Source: Companilactobacillus alimentarius DSM 20249
Lineage (GTDB): Bacteria > Bacillota > Bacilli > Lactobacillales > Lactobacillaceae
DNA: 64,000 bases
Assembly: GCF_002849895.1 (NCBI RefSeq)
Contig: NZ_CP018867.1
Span: 1,860,001-1,924,000 of the forward strand
Direction: 5' to 3'
This document shows positions 8,523-16,635 of the stretch, one piece after another. Below the pieces are notes generated by a model. That model searched no databases. It was given only the letters and a program-made list of their open reading frames with translations, and had not been told where the DNA came from. The translations under genes were made by a program, and so were the position numbers. Within the stretch, counting starts at the first letter, position 1. Each line of letters begins with the position of its first letter.

Positions 8523-8640
8523 TTTTATTAATATATTTAGCTTTCAAGTGGGAAAATAATAGTTTGTTGACATAAATATTTGAAGTTATTATAATTAAAT
8601 TACCTTTTAGGTAATTTCATGCAACAAACTGGAGGACGAA

Positions 8641-8979
8641 ATGGAAATTTCCTACAAAAACAGGAAAGTGGAGAAACAGTGTGAAAGTTTAAGGGAAGCC
8701 AAAAAGAACCTTCCAGAGAAAGTTGCAAAGAAATTATTAAAGTTAGTCAATTTTATTAATGCTGCCGAAAATTTAAAGTCATTAATTAATAATCCTGTGT
8801 ATCATTTTCACAGTTTAAAAGGAAATAAGGATGGTCTATATTCTTTAGATATAGATGGTAGAAGAAGTTCTTACAGATTAATTGTCTCATTTGGCAGTTT
8901 GACTAGTGACAATCTATTTGAAGAAGCTATTTTGATTGTTTCAATACAGATTGAGGAGGTCAGTAAACATTATGAATAA
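8641..8979 (+). CDS. HigB/RelE-superfamily toxin
   Basis: A 112-residue protein of the HigB (plasmid maintenance killer) type, normally a ribosome-dependent mRNA endonuclease. Supporting features are size, the helical N-terminus (LREAKKNLPEKVAKKLLKLV), the central Y-H-F-H-S-L-K-G-N-K-D-G-L-Y-S-L-D-I pattern and the following R-R-S-S-Y-R-L-I-V strand. It overlaps the downstream XRE-ImmA gene by eight bases, giving the toxin-first order usual for higBA. A TTGACA-like -35 (8568) and a TATAAT-like -10 lie upstream. Confidence 0.8.
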   Translation: MEISYKNRKVEKQCESLREAKKNLPEKVAKKLLKLVNFINAAENLKSLINNPVYHFHSLKGNKDGLYSLDIDGRRSSYRLIVSFGSLTSDNLFEEAILIVSIQIEEVSKHYE

Positions 8980-10060
8980 GGAAAAAATATATAAAGATTT
9001 AATTGCATTTCATCCAGGTTCGTATATTGAGGATATTGTCAATGAACTAAATATCACACAACAAGAATTTGCTGATCGGCTAGGGATATCTGCGAAAACA
9101 ATCAGCAAAATAATAAATGGTGAAGATAATATTAGCAATGATATCGCTAATAAATTGGCAAAACTTACTGGAATATCAATAAATACATGGATTAATTTGC
9201 AAAAAGAATATGATATTAAATCAATGGAAATAAAAGATAAACAAAATGAGGATGAAGAGAAAAGTATCTGTAAATTAATTGATTTTGGATATTTAAAGAG
9301 AAATCACTTTGTTGAAGATAAAAAATATTCGAATGAAGAAAAAATTGTTGAATTAAGGCAAGTATTAAATATTTCAGATTTATCTAATCTATCTGAATTT
9401 AATTCCGTAGTTAGTTATCGAAATACTAGAGGCTTTTCAGAGAAATCGATTGTTAACTCTAATGTAATGCTAGAGTTAGCCATGAATGAAGCACGAAATG
9501 TAACTGATAATAAATATACAAAGGTAAAATTAGAGAAGATTCTACCAAGAATAAGGAAAATGTCTTTAGAATCCCCTAGGATATTTTATCCTGAGATAAA
9601 AAGGCTGTTGTTAGATTGTGGAATCGTACTCGTCGGATTGCCTAATCTAAAGAATGCCAATTTAAATGGTGCAACTAAAAGATTTAAAAATGGTAGTGTG
9701 ATGCTTTTAATAACTGATAGAAATAAAAGGTCAGATATTTTCTGGTTCTCTTTAATCCATGAATTGGGACATATTTATCTCAATGATTTTTATTCAGATT
9801 ATAAAGATGATGAGAAGTATTTGCAGAAGGAAAGAAAAGCTGATCAATTTGCTGCAAATTTCTTTATACCCGAAGATTTATACTCTAATTTTATAAATAA
9901 AAATGAATATGATAGAGAATCAATTCAACATTTTGCTAAGGAATTAAAAATAGATCCAAGTATTGTTGTAGGTAGATTGCAACGCGATAAGTATATTGAT
10001 TACAGTGAATTCAATGATTTAAAAACTAGTTATAATATTGTTAGGTCAACTGATGTTTAA
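8972..10060 (+). CDS. HigA-like antitoxin: XRE DNA-binding domain fused to ImmA/IrrE metallopeptidase
   Basis: A 362-residue regulator. Residues 10-75 are an HTH_3/HigA domain (GSYIEDIVNELNITQQEFAD, LGISAKTISKIINGE). The C-terminal half is an ImmA/IrrE zinc peptidase: HELGH at about 262-266 gives the zinc His pair and Glu, and ERKADQFAANFFIP supplies the third ligand region. The start ATG 8972 follows GAGGAGG and overlaps the toxin stop. Short HigA antitoxins lack the peptidase; fused forms also occur next to RelE/HigB toxins. Likely role: repress the operon and neutralise the toxin, with the peptidase possibly acting as a sensor. Confidence 0.85.
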   Translation: MNKEKIYKDLIAFHPGSYIEDIVNELNITQQEFADRLGISAKTISKIINGEDNISNDIANKLAKLTGISINTWINLQKEYDIKSMEIKDKQNEDEEKSICKLIDFGYLKRNHFVEDKKYSNEEKIVELRQVLNISDLSNLSEFNSVVSYRNTRGFSEKSIVNSNVMLELAMNEARNVTDNKYTKVKLEKILPRIRKMSLESPRIFYPEIKRLLLDCGIVLVGLPNLKNANLNGATKRFKNGSVMLLITDRNKRSDIFWFSLIHELGHIYLNDFYSDYKDDEKYLQKERKADQFAANFFIPEDLYSNFINKNEYDRESIQHFAKELKIDPSIVVGRLQRDKYIDYSEFNDLKTSYNIVRSTDV

Positions 10061-10118
10061 TACTTGGCGTAGTTTTAATTGATAAAATAAACCGAAATCA
10101 ATCATGGGGGAATCTGTC

Positions 10119-10355
10119 ATGGCAAAGGAAATTTCTATCCATTTTGATAATAAAACAGATATATTATTACAAAAATACATAGAGAAACACAATCTTAGTG
10201 AAGAAGAATTTATTAAACAAGCTGTTGCTAAAGAACTTGAAGATTGGATTGATATACAAGCTGCTGATTCTTCTTATCAATCATGGAAAAAAGATGACTT
10301 TAAAACTAAGAACTGGCATGATTCTCTTAAAGAATTAGGATTAGACGACCAGTAG
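10119..10355 (+). CDS. Orphan RHH/RelB-type antitoxin
   Basis: A 78-residue protein with an N-terminal ribbon-helix-helix motif (a strand EISIHFD, then helices LLQKYIEKHNLSEEEFIKQA) and an acidic C-terminal tail (WKKDDFKTKNWHDSLKELGL) like the toxin-wrapping tails of RelB/DUF6290 antitoxins. The start ATG 10119 follows GGGGGA. No toxin frame follows: a terminator comes 35 bases later. It may be a solitary repressor or a remnant of a TA pair. Confidence 0.65.
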   Translation: MAKEISIHFDNKTDILLQKYIEKHNLSEEEFIKQAVAKELEDWIDIQAADSSYQSWKKDDFKTKNWHDSLKELGLDDQ

Positions 10356-10390
10356 ATCATTGGTTATTTTTAAATTTATAAAATATTTCA

Positions 10391-10427
10391 AAAAAGCATC
10401 CCTGATTAAATTCAGAGATGCTTTTTT
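10391..10427. terminator. Bidirectional terminator
   Basis: AAAAAGCATCCCTGA pairs with TCAGAGATGCTTTTTT between the convergent RHH gene and the TetR gene. A and T runs flank both sides, so it can serve both strands. Confidence 0.8.
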
Positions 10428-11013
10428 ATGCTCCTTTAAAAATGTCATATCCAGCACTTGTAAATTGATTAAGTAACTGTAATTCGTGATACCAAGATTT
10501 ATCTTTTACGAAATGATGCTTTTTATTAATTGCAAATGATCCGTGAATGGAATAAACAAAAAGTGCTTCGGCTTCTGATTTGCTAAAACCGGTCCGTTTT
10601 TGGATGGCGGGTATTACTTTTGGTTTCTCATGAGCAATAATTCGTCCAATGATGTAGTCATTCAAACTAGGATCCATCAATAGATTGCGATATTTGGGGG
10701 AGTCGGCAACTCTTTGACAAGCTGGTATGAGCGATTCATTTTCTTCAAAAGAATTTAATGCCGGCTTTTTTTCAATTGTTGGAATCTCATCAGATTCATT
10801 TGTAAAAAGTAGGGCATCATCTAGAACTACATTTAAGACGTCGGTCAAATTATCAAAGTGTAAATAAAAAGTAGAGCGAGTTATTTCAGCTTTTCGACAC
10901 AGTTTGGCAACATTTATTTTCGAATAAGGCTCTTTATCAATTAATTCTAAAAAGGCATCTTTAATAACATTAATTGTATAAATTGTTCTTCGATCAGTTT
11001 TACGATTATCCAT
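10426..11013 (-). CDS. TetR/AcrR-family transcriptional regulator
   Basis: A 195-residue regulator. The N-terminal HTH reads TIYTINVIKDAFLELIDKEP then SKINVAKLCRKAEITRSTFY, the canonical TetR signature; the remainder is the helical ligand-binding domain, of unknown ligand. The ATG follows AAGGAG. It is divergent from the tandem sirtuin genes and probably represses them; a dyad lies in the intervening promoter region. Confidence 0.9.
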   Translation of the reverse strand: MDNRKTDRRTIYTINVIKDAFLELIDKEPYSKINVAKLCRKAEITRSTFYLHFDNLTDVLNVVLDDALLFTNESDEIPTIEKKPALNSFEENESLIPACQRVADSPKYRNLLMDPSLNDYIIGRIIAHEKPKVIPAIQKRTGFSKSEAEALFVYSIHGSFAINKKHHFVKDKSWYHELQLLNQFTSAGYDIFKGA

Positions 11014-11120
11014 TTTTGCATATACTCCTTAACAGATTACTTAAATCGTCTATAAAAGTAGTGATAAGCGAAAAGTGTACTTAACTTTGTTTGAAAAGTT
11101 AGATACATTAAGAACTATTC

Positions 11121-11135
11121 GATACACTATGTATC
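11121..11135. promoter_or_regulatory. Dyad in the TetR/sirtuin intergenic region
   Basis: GATACACTATGTATC is a perfect inverted repeat (GATACA, three bases, TGTATC), six bases before a TATACAAT -10 box for the sirtuin operon. Position and symmetry suit a TetR operator overlapping the promoter. Confidence 0.55.
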
Positions 11136-11172
11136 AGATTATACAATATGTTGATGATTTTGAGGAGGAAAA

Positions 11173-11856
11173 ATGAATCCAGAAATAAAAAAAGCTAAAG
11201 AATTGCTCTCCAACAGTGATGCAATCTTAATTACAGCTAGTAATGGATTGTCGATTGCTGAAGGATACAATATTTTTGCAGACGACAAGAACTTTCGGGC
11301 TTACTTCAATGAATTTAAAGCCCTCTATGGAATTAGCAATTTGGTTCAGGGAGTGTATGCAGAATTGCCACAAACTGAACATGATATTTTTATGAAAAAA
11401 ATACATCAGTATTTAATTGATGATTATCAACCAAGTGATGTCTTTCAAGATGTAAAAAAATTGGTTGCGGATAAAGACTATTTTATTGTTACTTCCAATG
11501 CTGATACCCACTTTCAATTGAATGAATTTAATCCTAAAAATATTTGGGAAGTTGAGGGTAACCTTGATGGAATGAATATGAAAAGCGAAGCTTGGATTCA
11601 GCAACAGCAACGTTGCCAAGATTTTACTAAAAGTAATAAAGACAAGAAATTAGTACAATTAGAACTTGGTATCGGTTCACATAATCAAATGATTAAGGAG
11701 CCAATGATGCAATTGGTTGCGAGTCACCCTAACTGGTCTTATATTACTTTGAATTTACCGAATGAGATTAAAGTAATTCCAGAAATAGAAAATCAATCAA
11801 TTCAGCTGGCTGGCGATATTAAAGAAACTTTAAATAATTTATTGAAAGAAGATTAA
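11173..11856 (+). CDS. Degenerate sirtuin-like protein
   Basis: A 227-residue SIR2-fold protein. The N-terminal NAD-binding segment is recognisable (LSNSDAILITASNGLSIAEG, versus GAG(I/A)S...G in sirtuins), as is TSNADTHFQ in place of TxNxDxLH. The helix before the usual His-Gly position reads IWEVEGN, the small zinc domain is missing (a single Cys where four are needed), and the protein is shorter than its neighbour. It therefore looks non-catalytic, perhaps a partner or regulator of the next protein. It starts after GAGGAGG and is the first gene of the two-gene operon. Confidence 0.75.
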   Translation: MNPEIKKAKELLSNSDAILITASNGLSIAEGYNIFADDKNFRAYFNEFKALYGISNLVQGVYAELPQTEHDIFMKKIHQYLIDDYQPSDVFQDVKKLVADKDYFIVTSNADTHFQLNEFNPKNIWEVEGNLDGMNMKSEAWIQQQQRCQDFTKSNKDKKLVQLELGIGSHNQMIKEPMMQLVASHPNWSYITLNLPNEIKVIPEIENQSIQLAGDIKETLNNLLKED

Positions 11857-11858
11857 AA

Positions 11859-12833
11859 GTGGACACAACATTTTATGAACAATTAGTAATGAAGACACAG
11901 ATGAATTTTTCACAATATTATAACGTTTACGCTAGTGGGAAGACTCCAGTCAAATTGACTGAGAAGCCCGCCTTGCCATATAAGGAACAAATTAAGATTT
12001 TGGCCGACAAAATTAAGGAGGCAGACCATATCGTTATTGGTGGAGCCTCAGGATTGTCAGCCGCTGGTGGTGGAGACTTTTATTATAAGGATAATGATTC
12101 ATTTAGAAAACTATTTGGTAAATTTGCAAAGAAATATGGCTTCAAAGGTGCTGCTGCAGGTTGGTCTTATCCTTTCCCGACTCGTGAAGAATATTGGGGA
12201 TATTTAGCAACTTTTCTTTACACGACACAACATGCTGAGATTCAAAAGCCTTATCGAGATTTACAAAAGATCCTAAAAGGCAAAGATTACTACTTCTTGA
12301 CGACTAATCAGGATACTCAGGGAGTCAAGGCTTTTTCTGAGGATCGTGTTTCTCAAATTCAGGGAGATCATCGATTTTTTCAATGTTCAAACTCATGCAA
12401 TGATGAAGTTTGGGATGCTGTAAAACCTGTCGAAGAGATGGTCAAGGCTATGGGAGATGGGACTAAGATTCCTACTGAAATGATTCCTAGATGTCAAAAC
12501 TGTGGTGCTGAGGCATTTCCTTGGACTAGAGGATTTGGAAATTTCTTGGAAGAAAAAAGATATCATCAAGAATATCAAAAGGTTTCTGATGATATTTTGG
12601 CTCATCTACATGATGACAAGTTATTATTTATCGAATTGGGTGTGGGTAGAGTGACGCCAATGTTTATCCAAGAGCCATTCTGGGCTTTGACGGGCAGTCT
12701 TGATGGAGCTTACGATGTTATGATTAATCGTGATTTTCAATTCTTACCAGAAGAAATTGAAGATAAGGGACAAGCTATTAAAGGAGATATTGCCCAAGCT
12801 TTGGATGATGTTTTAGTGGAAATGAATAAGTAG
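11859..12833 (+). CDS. Sirtuin, class M-like (possible protein ADP-ribosyltransferase)
   Basis: A 324-residue sirtuin. It shows the NAD pocket (VIGGASGLSAAGGGDFYY), TTNQDTQ with the conserved Asn and Asp, and a zinc ribbon from QCSNSC (about residues 175-180) and RCQNC (about 211-214). Where classical deacetylases have E-x-H-G, it has QIQGD, with Gln at the catalytic His position. That is a known feature of class M sirtuins, which ADP-ribosylate lipoylated GcvH-like proteins. The usual macrodomain, GcvH-L and lipoate ligase partners are absent. GTG 11859 follows the previous stop by two bases, so translation is coupled. Confidence 0.8.
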   Translation: MDTTFYEQLVMKTQMNFSQYYNVYASGKTPVKLTEKPALPYKEQIKILADKIKEADHIVIGGASGLSAAGGGDFYYKDNDSFRKLFGKFAKKYGFKGAAAGWSYPFPTREEYWGYLATFLYTTQHAEIQKPYRDLQKILKGKDYYFLTTNQDTQGVKAFSEDRVSQIQGDHRFFQCSNSCNDEVWDAVKPVEEMVKAMGDGTKIPTEMIPRCQNCGAEAFPWTRGFGNFLEEKRYHQEYQKVSDDILAHLHDDKLLFIELGVGRVTPMFIQEPFWALTGSLDGAYDVMINRDFQFLPEEIEDKGQAIKGDIAQALDDVLVEMNK

Positions 12834-12892
12834 TTTTATCGAAGGGTTCATGATGAAATAACTTCAAATATCTTTGGTGATAAAGGATAGTT

Positions 12893-12933
12893 AAAGAGCA
12901 TGCTTTGTAAATTCAAAGCATGCTCTTTTTATA
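12893..12933. terminator. Bidirectional terminator
   Basis: AAAGAGCATGCTTTG pairs with CAAAGCATGCTCTTT, followed by TT. It sits between the convergent sirtuin operon and the HAD phosphatase pair. Confidence 0.85.
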
Positions 12934-12935
12934 GA

Positions 12936-13715
12936 TTAAATCAAACCATTAGCCAAGCAGTAATGATAAATTCCATCTTCAGTCACATCGCCAATCACTT
13001 CATCAGCTATTTCTTTCACTTCATTCGAAGCATTACCCATGGCTAAACCGTAACCAACAGCATTTAACATTTCAATGTCATTATTTCCATCGCCAAATGC
13101 CATAGCTTGTGATTTATCCAGTCCATAATAATTTAGGATTTTAGCAATACCAGTTCCTTTGCCACTACTTGTGGGAATAATATCAATGGCGCGGTCCCAC
13201 CAAGCGGTTATTTTAGAAGCTGCGGTATTTTGTATTATTTTTTCATAATCGTTTTTGCGAGCACCCATCATTAATTGGAAAATATCCGTATTTTCAATTG
13301 TCCGATCAAAATCTTCTGAAATAACAACTTCTTGATTAGCAAATGAGAAGTATTCGGCCAAATCATTGTCCGTTCCATTTGTAATAATGTTATCACTCGT
13401 CGCAATTGCCACTGGACGACCTAATTTCTTACCATTTTTAACAATTTGTTCGACGTCTTTTGTGGGAATTGGGTTTTTATAAATACTCTCAGTTTGATTA
13501 AAACAATACGACCCATTGAAGGTTAGAAAAGTATCGAAAGTCAAATTTTCAAAATGAGGCAAGGCAATTGGACTACGACCAGTTGCGATGCAGATAATAA
13601 TATTCTGTTTTTTTAATCGTCTGAGTGTTTCTAAGGTTTTCTTTGAAATCTGTTTTTTTTTCATGTCGATTAAAGTTCCATCGATATCAAAAAAGATGAT
13701 TTTTTTATTGTTCAT
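12936..13715 (-). CDS. HAD-superfamily Cof-type phosphatase
   Basis: A 259-residue cytosolic phosphatase of the Cof/YidA type, acting on sugar phosphates or similar small substrates. Motif I is FFDIDGTLI (nucleophile Asp), motif II is ATGRS, and motif IV is AFGDGNNDIEML. The type IIB cap lies between. I favour ATG 13715 over GTG 13724, which has poor spacing. It follows the related phosphatase upstream in the same operon after about 33 bases. Confidence 0.9.
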   Translation of the reverse strand: MNNKKIIFFDIDGTLIDMKKKQISKKTLETLRRLKKQNIIICIATGRSPIALPHFENLTFDTFLTFNGSYCFNQTESIYKNPIPTKDVEQIVKNGKKLGRPVAIATSDNIITNGTDNDLAEYFSFANQEVVISEDFDRTIENTDIFQLMMGARKNDYEKIIQNTAASKITAWWDRAIDIIPTSSGKGTGIAKILNYYGLDKSQAMAFGDGNNDIEMLNAVGYGLAMGNASNEVKEIADEVIGDVTEDGIYHYCLANGLI

Positions 13716-13748
13716 AGACTTCACTTTCTCTAATCGTAATTTTAAAAG

Positions 13749-14567
13749 TTATTGGGTTGGGAATAATTTATCCAATGTTACCAATACGCCATCGTCATTA
13801 TTTGACGGACAGATATAATCTGCAATGTCCTTTACTTCTTTAGAAGCGTTATCCATGGCATATCCTCTGCCACTATATTTCAACATTTCGATATCATTAT
13901 TTCCATCGCCAAAGGCGACACATTGTTCTGAAGTAATATTCCAACGTTTGACCAATCTTTTTAAACCAGAAGCTTTATGACAACCCGGAACTATTAAATC
14001 TATTGATCCATGACCACTTCCGGTTGGAACGAGCAATCCCTTTAATTGATCTTTAAATAATTCAGTATAATAGTCGGTCTTTTCTACGGGAACGGTGGGA
14101 GCAAATTTTAAAATAGAATCGTCGACTTGGGCAAGGTCATCAACCCACTGCAATCTAGGGTAATATTTATTGGTTAATTCAAAGAAATCATCACTCACGG
14201 TTCCTCTTTCACAATAAGCACTACGTAAGCCACACATCACATTTTTAATCTCAGGATACTTTTTACATAGACTAAGAGTTTTCAAAATAGCTTCTCTAGA
14301 AATATTTGCTGAAAAAACTGTTTCTTCCTTATCCTTTACGAGGGCTCCATTTTCGGCAACAAAACTTAGTTCATTATAATAATCAGGGAAATGAGAACGT
14401 AATTGGTAATATTGATTCCCACTAGCTACGACGAATCCACAGCCGGCTTCTCTCATTCGAGCCAAAACTTGTTTAAATCTGGGAACATCATACGTATAAT
14501 CGCTACGCATAAAGGTACCATCAATGTCGACGGCAACCAATTTAATGTTATAAGGATTATTATTCAT
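13749..14567 (-). CDS. HAD-superfamily Cof-type phosphatase
   Basis: A 272-residue phosphatase related to the neighbouring gene. Motif I is AVDIDGTFM, motif II VASGNQY (Thr/Ser replaced in the usual ATGR pattern), and motif IV AFGDGNNDIEML with the lysine supplied earlier by SGLKRLVK. ATG 14567 is preferred, seven bases after GGAGA, over ATG 14573, which abuts it. The pair forms one transcript. The exact substrate is unknown. Confidence 0.9.
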   Translation of the reverse strand: MNNNPYNIKLVAVDIDGTFMRSDYTYDVPRFKQVLARMREAGCGFVVASGNQYYQLRSHFPDYYNELSFVAENGALVKDKEETVFSANISREAILKTLSLCKKYPEIKNVMCGLRSAYCERGTVSDDFFELTNKYYPRLQWVDDLAQVDDSILKFAPTVPVEKTDYYTELFKDQLKGLLVPTGSGHGSIDLIVPGCHKASGLKRLVKRWNITSEQCVAFGDGNNDIEMLKYSGRGYAMDNASKEVKDIADYICPSNNDDGVLVTLDKLFPTQ

Positions 14568-14812
14568 TCTCATCTCTCCATTCGTATTTTTATTAGTATA
14601 AAAGCTATAAAACGCTTACTAAAAATCTCAGTTGATTATACCATATGTGTATTTGGGTGTGATATTAAATACCGTTATTTTGAAAGGCAGTATTGACATT
14701 ATCTTGACAAGTAAAGATAAATTTCTTAAAGACAGCGTCGAATGAATGCGCTATCATAAAAATAGATAGTGAACAAATTATCAAAATTGCTTAATTAAAG
14801 GTGGGGGACATT

Positions 14813-15826
14813 TTGAATATTGCTTTGATCGTAACCATCGTACTTGTCATGGGGGTTATCTTCGTTAACGGCTGGACCGATGCCCCAAACGCCATTGCTA
14901 CTGCTGTTTCTACACGGGTATTGAGACCGAATGTGGCAATTGGTATGGCTGTGGCAATGAACTTTTTTGGAGCTTTAGTGATGACTTTTTTTAATGCTCA
15001 AGTTGCAGAGACTATCAGTAATATCGTTAGTTTCGACGGCGCGGGTAATTCCAGTCAAATCGCTTTAGCTGCTGCTTTGTTTGCAATTGTTAGCTGGGCT
15101 GTTTTGGCTTGGTGGTTTGGGATTCCGACGAGTGAATCGCACGCTTTGATTGCGGGATTAACTGGTGCGGCAATGGCTTTGGGGGGATTGCAAGCTGTCA
15201 ATGCTGCCGAATGGTGGAAAGTCTTGATAGGATTGTTAGTTTCGACTGTCTGCGGATTGGGTGCCGGCTATTTAATCACTAAGTTGATTATTTTTATTTT
15301 CCAAGGAGTCAATCGAATCTTTGCCAATAAATTATTTACAGTCGGACAAGCCTTCAGTGCCATGGCAATGGCCTTTTTACATGGTGCGCAAGATGGTCAG
15401 AAGTTTATGGGAGTATTCATGTTGACGCTCTACTACAATAATTTAGTTGAGAAAACGGGCAATGGGTTTGACATTCCTATTTGGGTAATGATCTTGTGCT
15501 CAGTTACGATGGGAGTGGGAACTTCTGTCGGTGGTAGGAAGATTATTAAATCAGTTGGGATGGATATGGCTAAATTAGAAAAGTATCAAGGTTTCTCAGC
15601 TGACTTAGGTGCGGCAATAACTTTATTTTTCTGTTCAATATTTGGCATTCCCGTTTCTACGACACATACTAAAACAACGGCAATCATGGGTGCTGGAGCT
15701 GCCAGGAGAGTCTCATCTGTGGATTGGAGCATTGTTAGAGATATGATTTTGGCCTGGGTATTAACTTTTCCAGGTTGCGGATTGATTGCTTATTTTATGG
15801 CAAAATTATTCATGATAATTTTTTAG
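14813..15826 (+). CDS. PiT-family inorganic phosphate transporter
   Basis: A 337-residue membrane protein that imports phosphate with a cation. The duplicated PiT signatures are both present: GWTDAPNAIATAVSTRVL near the N-terminus and FLHGAQDGQKFMG in the second half, plus IPTSESHALIAGL and IPVSTTHTKTTAIMGAG. About ten hydrophobic segments are visible. I choose TTG 14813, eight bases downstream of AAGGTGG, as in guaA. It is followed after 11 bases by its usual DUF47 partner. Confidence 0.92.
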   Translation: MNIALIVTIVLVMGVIFVNGWTDAPNAIATAVSTRVLRPNVAIGMAVAMNFFGALVMTFFNAQVAETISNIVSFDGAGNSSQIALAAALFAIVSWAVLAWWFGIPTSESHALIAGLTGAAMALGGLQAVNAAEWWKVLIGLLVSTVCGLGAGYLITKLIIFIFQGVNRIFANKLFTVGQAFSAMAMAFLHGAQDGQKFMGVFMLTLYYNNLVEKTGNGFDIPIWVMILCSVTMGVGTSVGGRKIIKSVGMDMAKLEKYQGFSADLGAAITLFFCSIFGIPVSTTHTKTTAIMGAGAARRVSSVDWSIVRDMILAWVLTFPGCGLIAYFMAKLFMIIF

Positions 15827-15837
15827 GAGGAATTGAA

Positions 15838-16464
15838 ATGATTCGAAAAAAGAAGTTTGATTTCTTTAAAGCAATGCAACACTTAGCTGATGATGCTTTG
15901 AAAGCTAGTAAAGTTTTGACCGAAATTATCGAAAATTATGATCCAGACCAATTTTCAGAAAAGTGTCAACAGATCAACGATATTGAAACTGATGGCGATG
16001 AGGATGTAAAGAAGACGATGAATGAATTGTACGTTGCCTTTATTACACCAATTGATCGAGAGGATATTGTCCAATTAGTGGATAAGCTCGACAACATTAT
16101 TGATGGTATCAATGGTTTGACCTATGAATTTTACTATTTAAATATTCAAGAAATGCGACCTGAAACGGATAAGTTTATGGACTTAATCAATGAAGCAATT
16201 GCGGCAGTACAACAGTCCGTTGCAGAGTTTTCTCATTTTAAAAATTCTAAAACACTAGTCCAAAATATTGATAACACTAATCGAATTGAATCTTTGGGTG
16301 ATGAATTGTATACCAAACATTTGCGCAAACTTTTTAGTGAAGAAGAAAACGATCCAATCACGATTATTAGATGGCAGAAGATTTATGGTGGGTTTGAGAA
16401 GGTCCTCGATTCCTGTGAAGATTGCGCTGATGTTATGGGTGGCCTAGTTATTAAGAACAGTTAA
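15838..16464 (+). CDS. DUF47 (PhoU-like) phosphate transport accessory protein
   Basis: A 208-residue all-helical protein of the DUF47 family, which sits next to PiT transporters and is thought to regulate them. Characteristic segments are FFKAMQHLADDALKASKVL, NDIETDGDEDVKKTMNELY, TPIDREDIVQLVDKLDNIID and IYGGFEKVLDSCEDCADV. The ATG follows TTAGGAGGAATTGAA. It is co-transcribed with the transporter. Confidence 0.92.
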   Translation: MIRKKKFDFFKAMQHLADDALKASKVLTEIIENYDPDQFSEKCQQINDIETDGDEDVKKTMNELYVAFITPIDREDIVQLVDKLDNIIDGINGLTYEFYYLNIQEMRPETDKFMDLINEAIAAVQQSVAEFSHFKNSKTLVQNIDNTNRIESLGDELYTKHLRKLFSEEENDPITIIRWQKIYGGFEKVLDSCEDCADVMGGLVIKNS

Positions 16465-16486
16465 TTAGGAATAAGGAGCAGATAAT

Positions 16487-16615
16487 GTAAAACCTATCAA
16501 AACTAAATTACGGAAACAATCAGTAAAAGCATTGCAACAATGTAAAAAAGATGTAAAGAAAACGTATAAGTTATTTTCTCAAACAGCTCGTATAATTGAG
16601 TTACTTAATTTGTAA
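16487..16615 (+). pseudogene. Possible decayed 42-residue basic peptide gene
   Basis: An open frame encodes a basic peptide, VKPIKTKLRKQSVKALQQCK and onward, ending ARIIELLNL. A good ribosome site (AAGGAG, 16473-16478) is followed six bases later by ATG TAA, a start codon immediately closed by a stop. Removing two bases would give ATG AAA CCT and restore the frame. I read it as a small gene frameshifted at codon 2. It could also be chance; no family is recognised. Confidence 0.3.
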
Positions 16616-16635
16616 AAAATGAAAGAGGTAATCTC

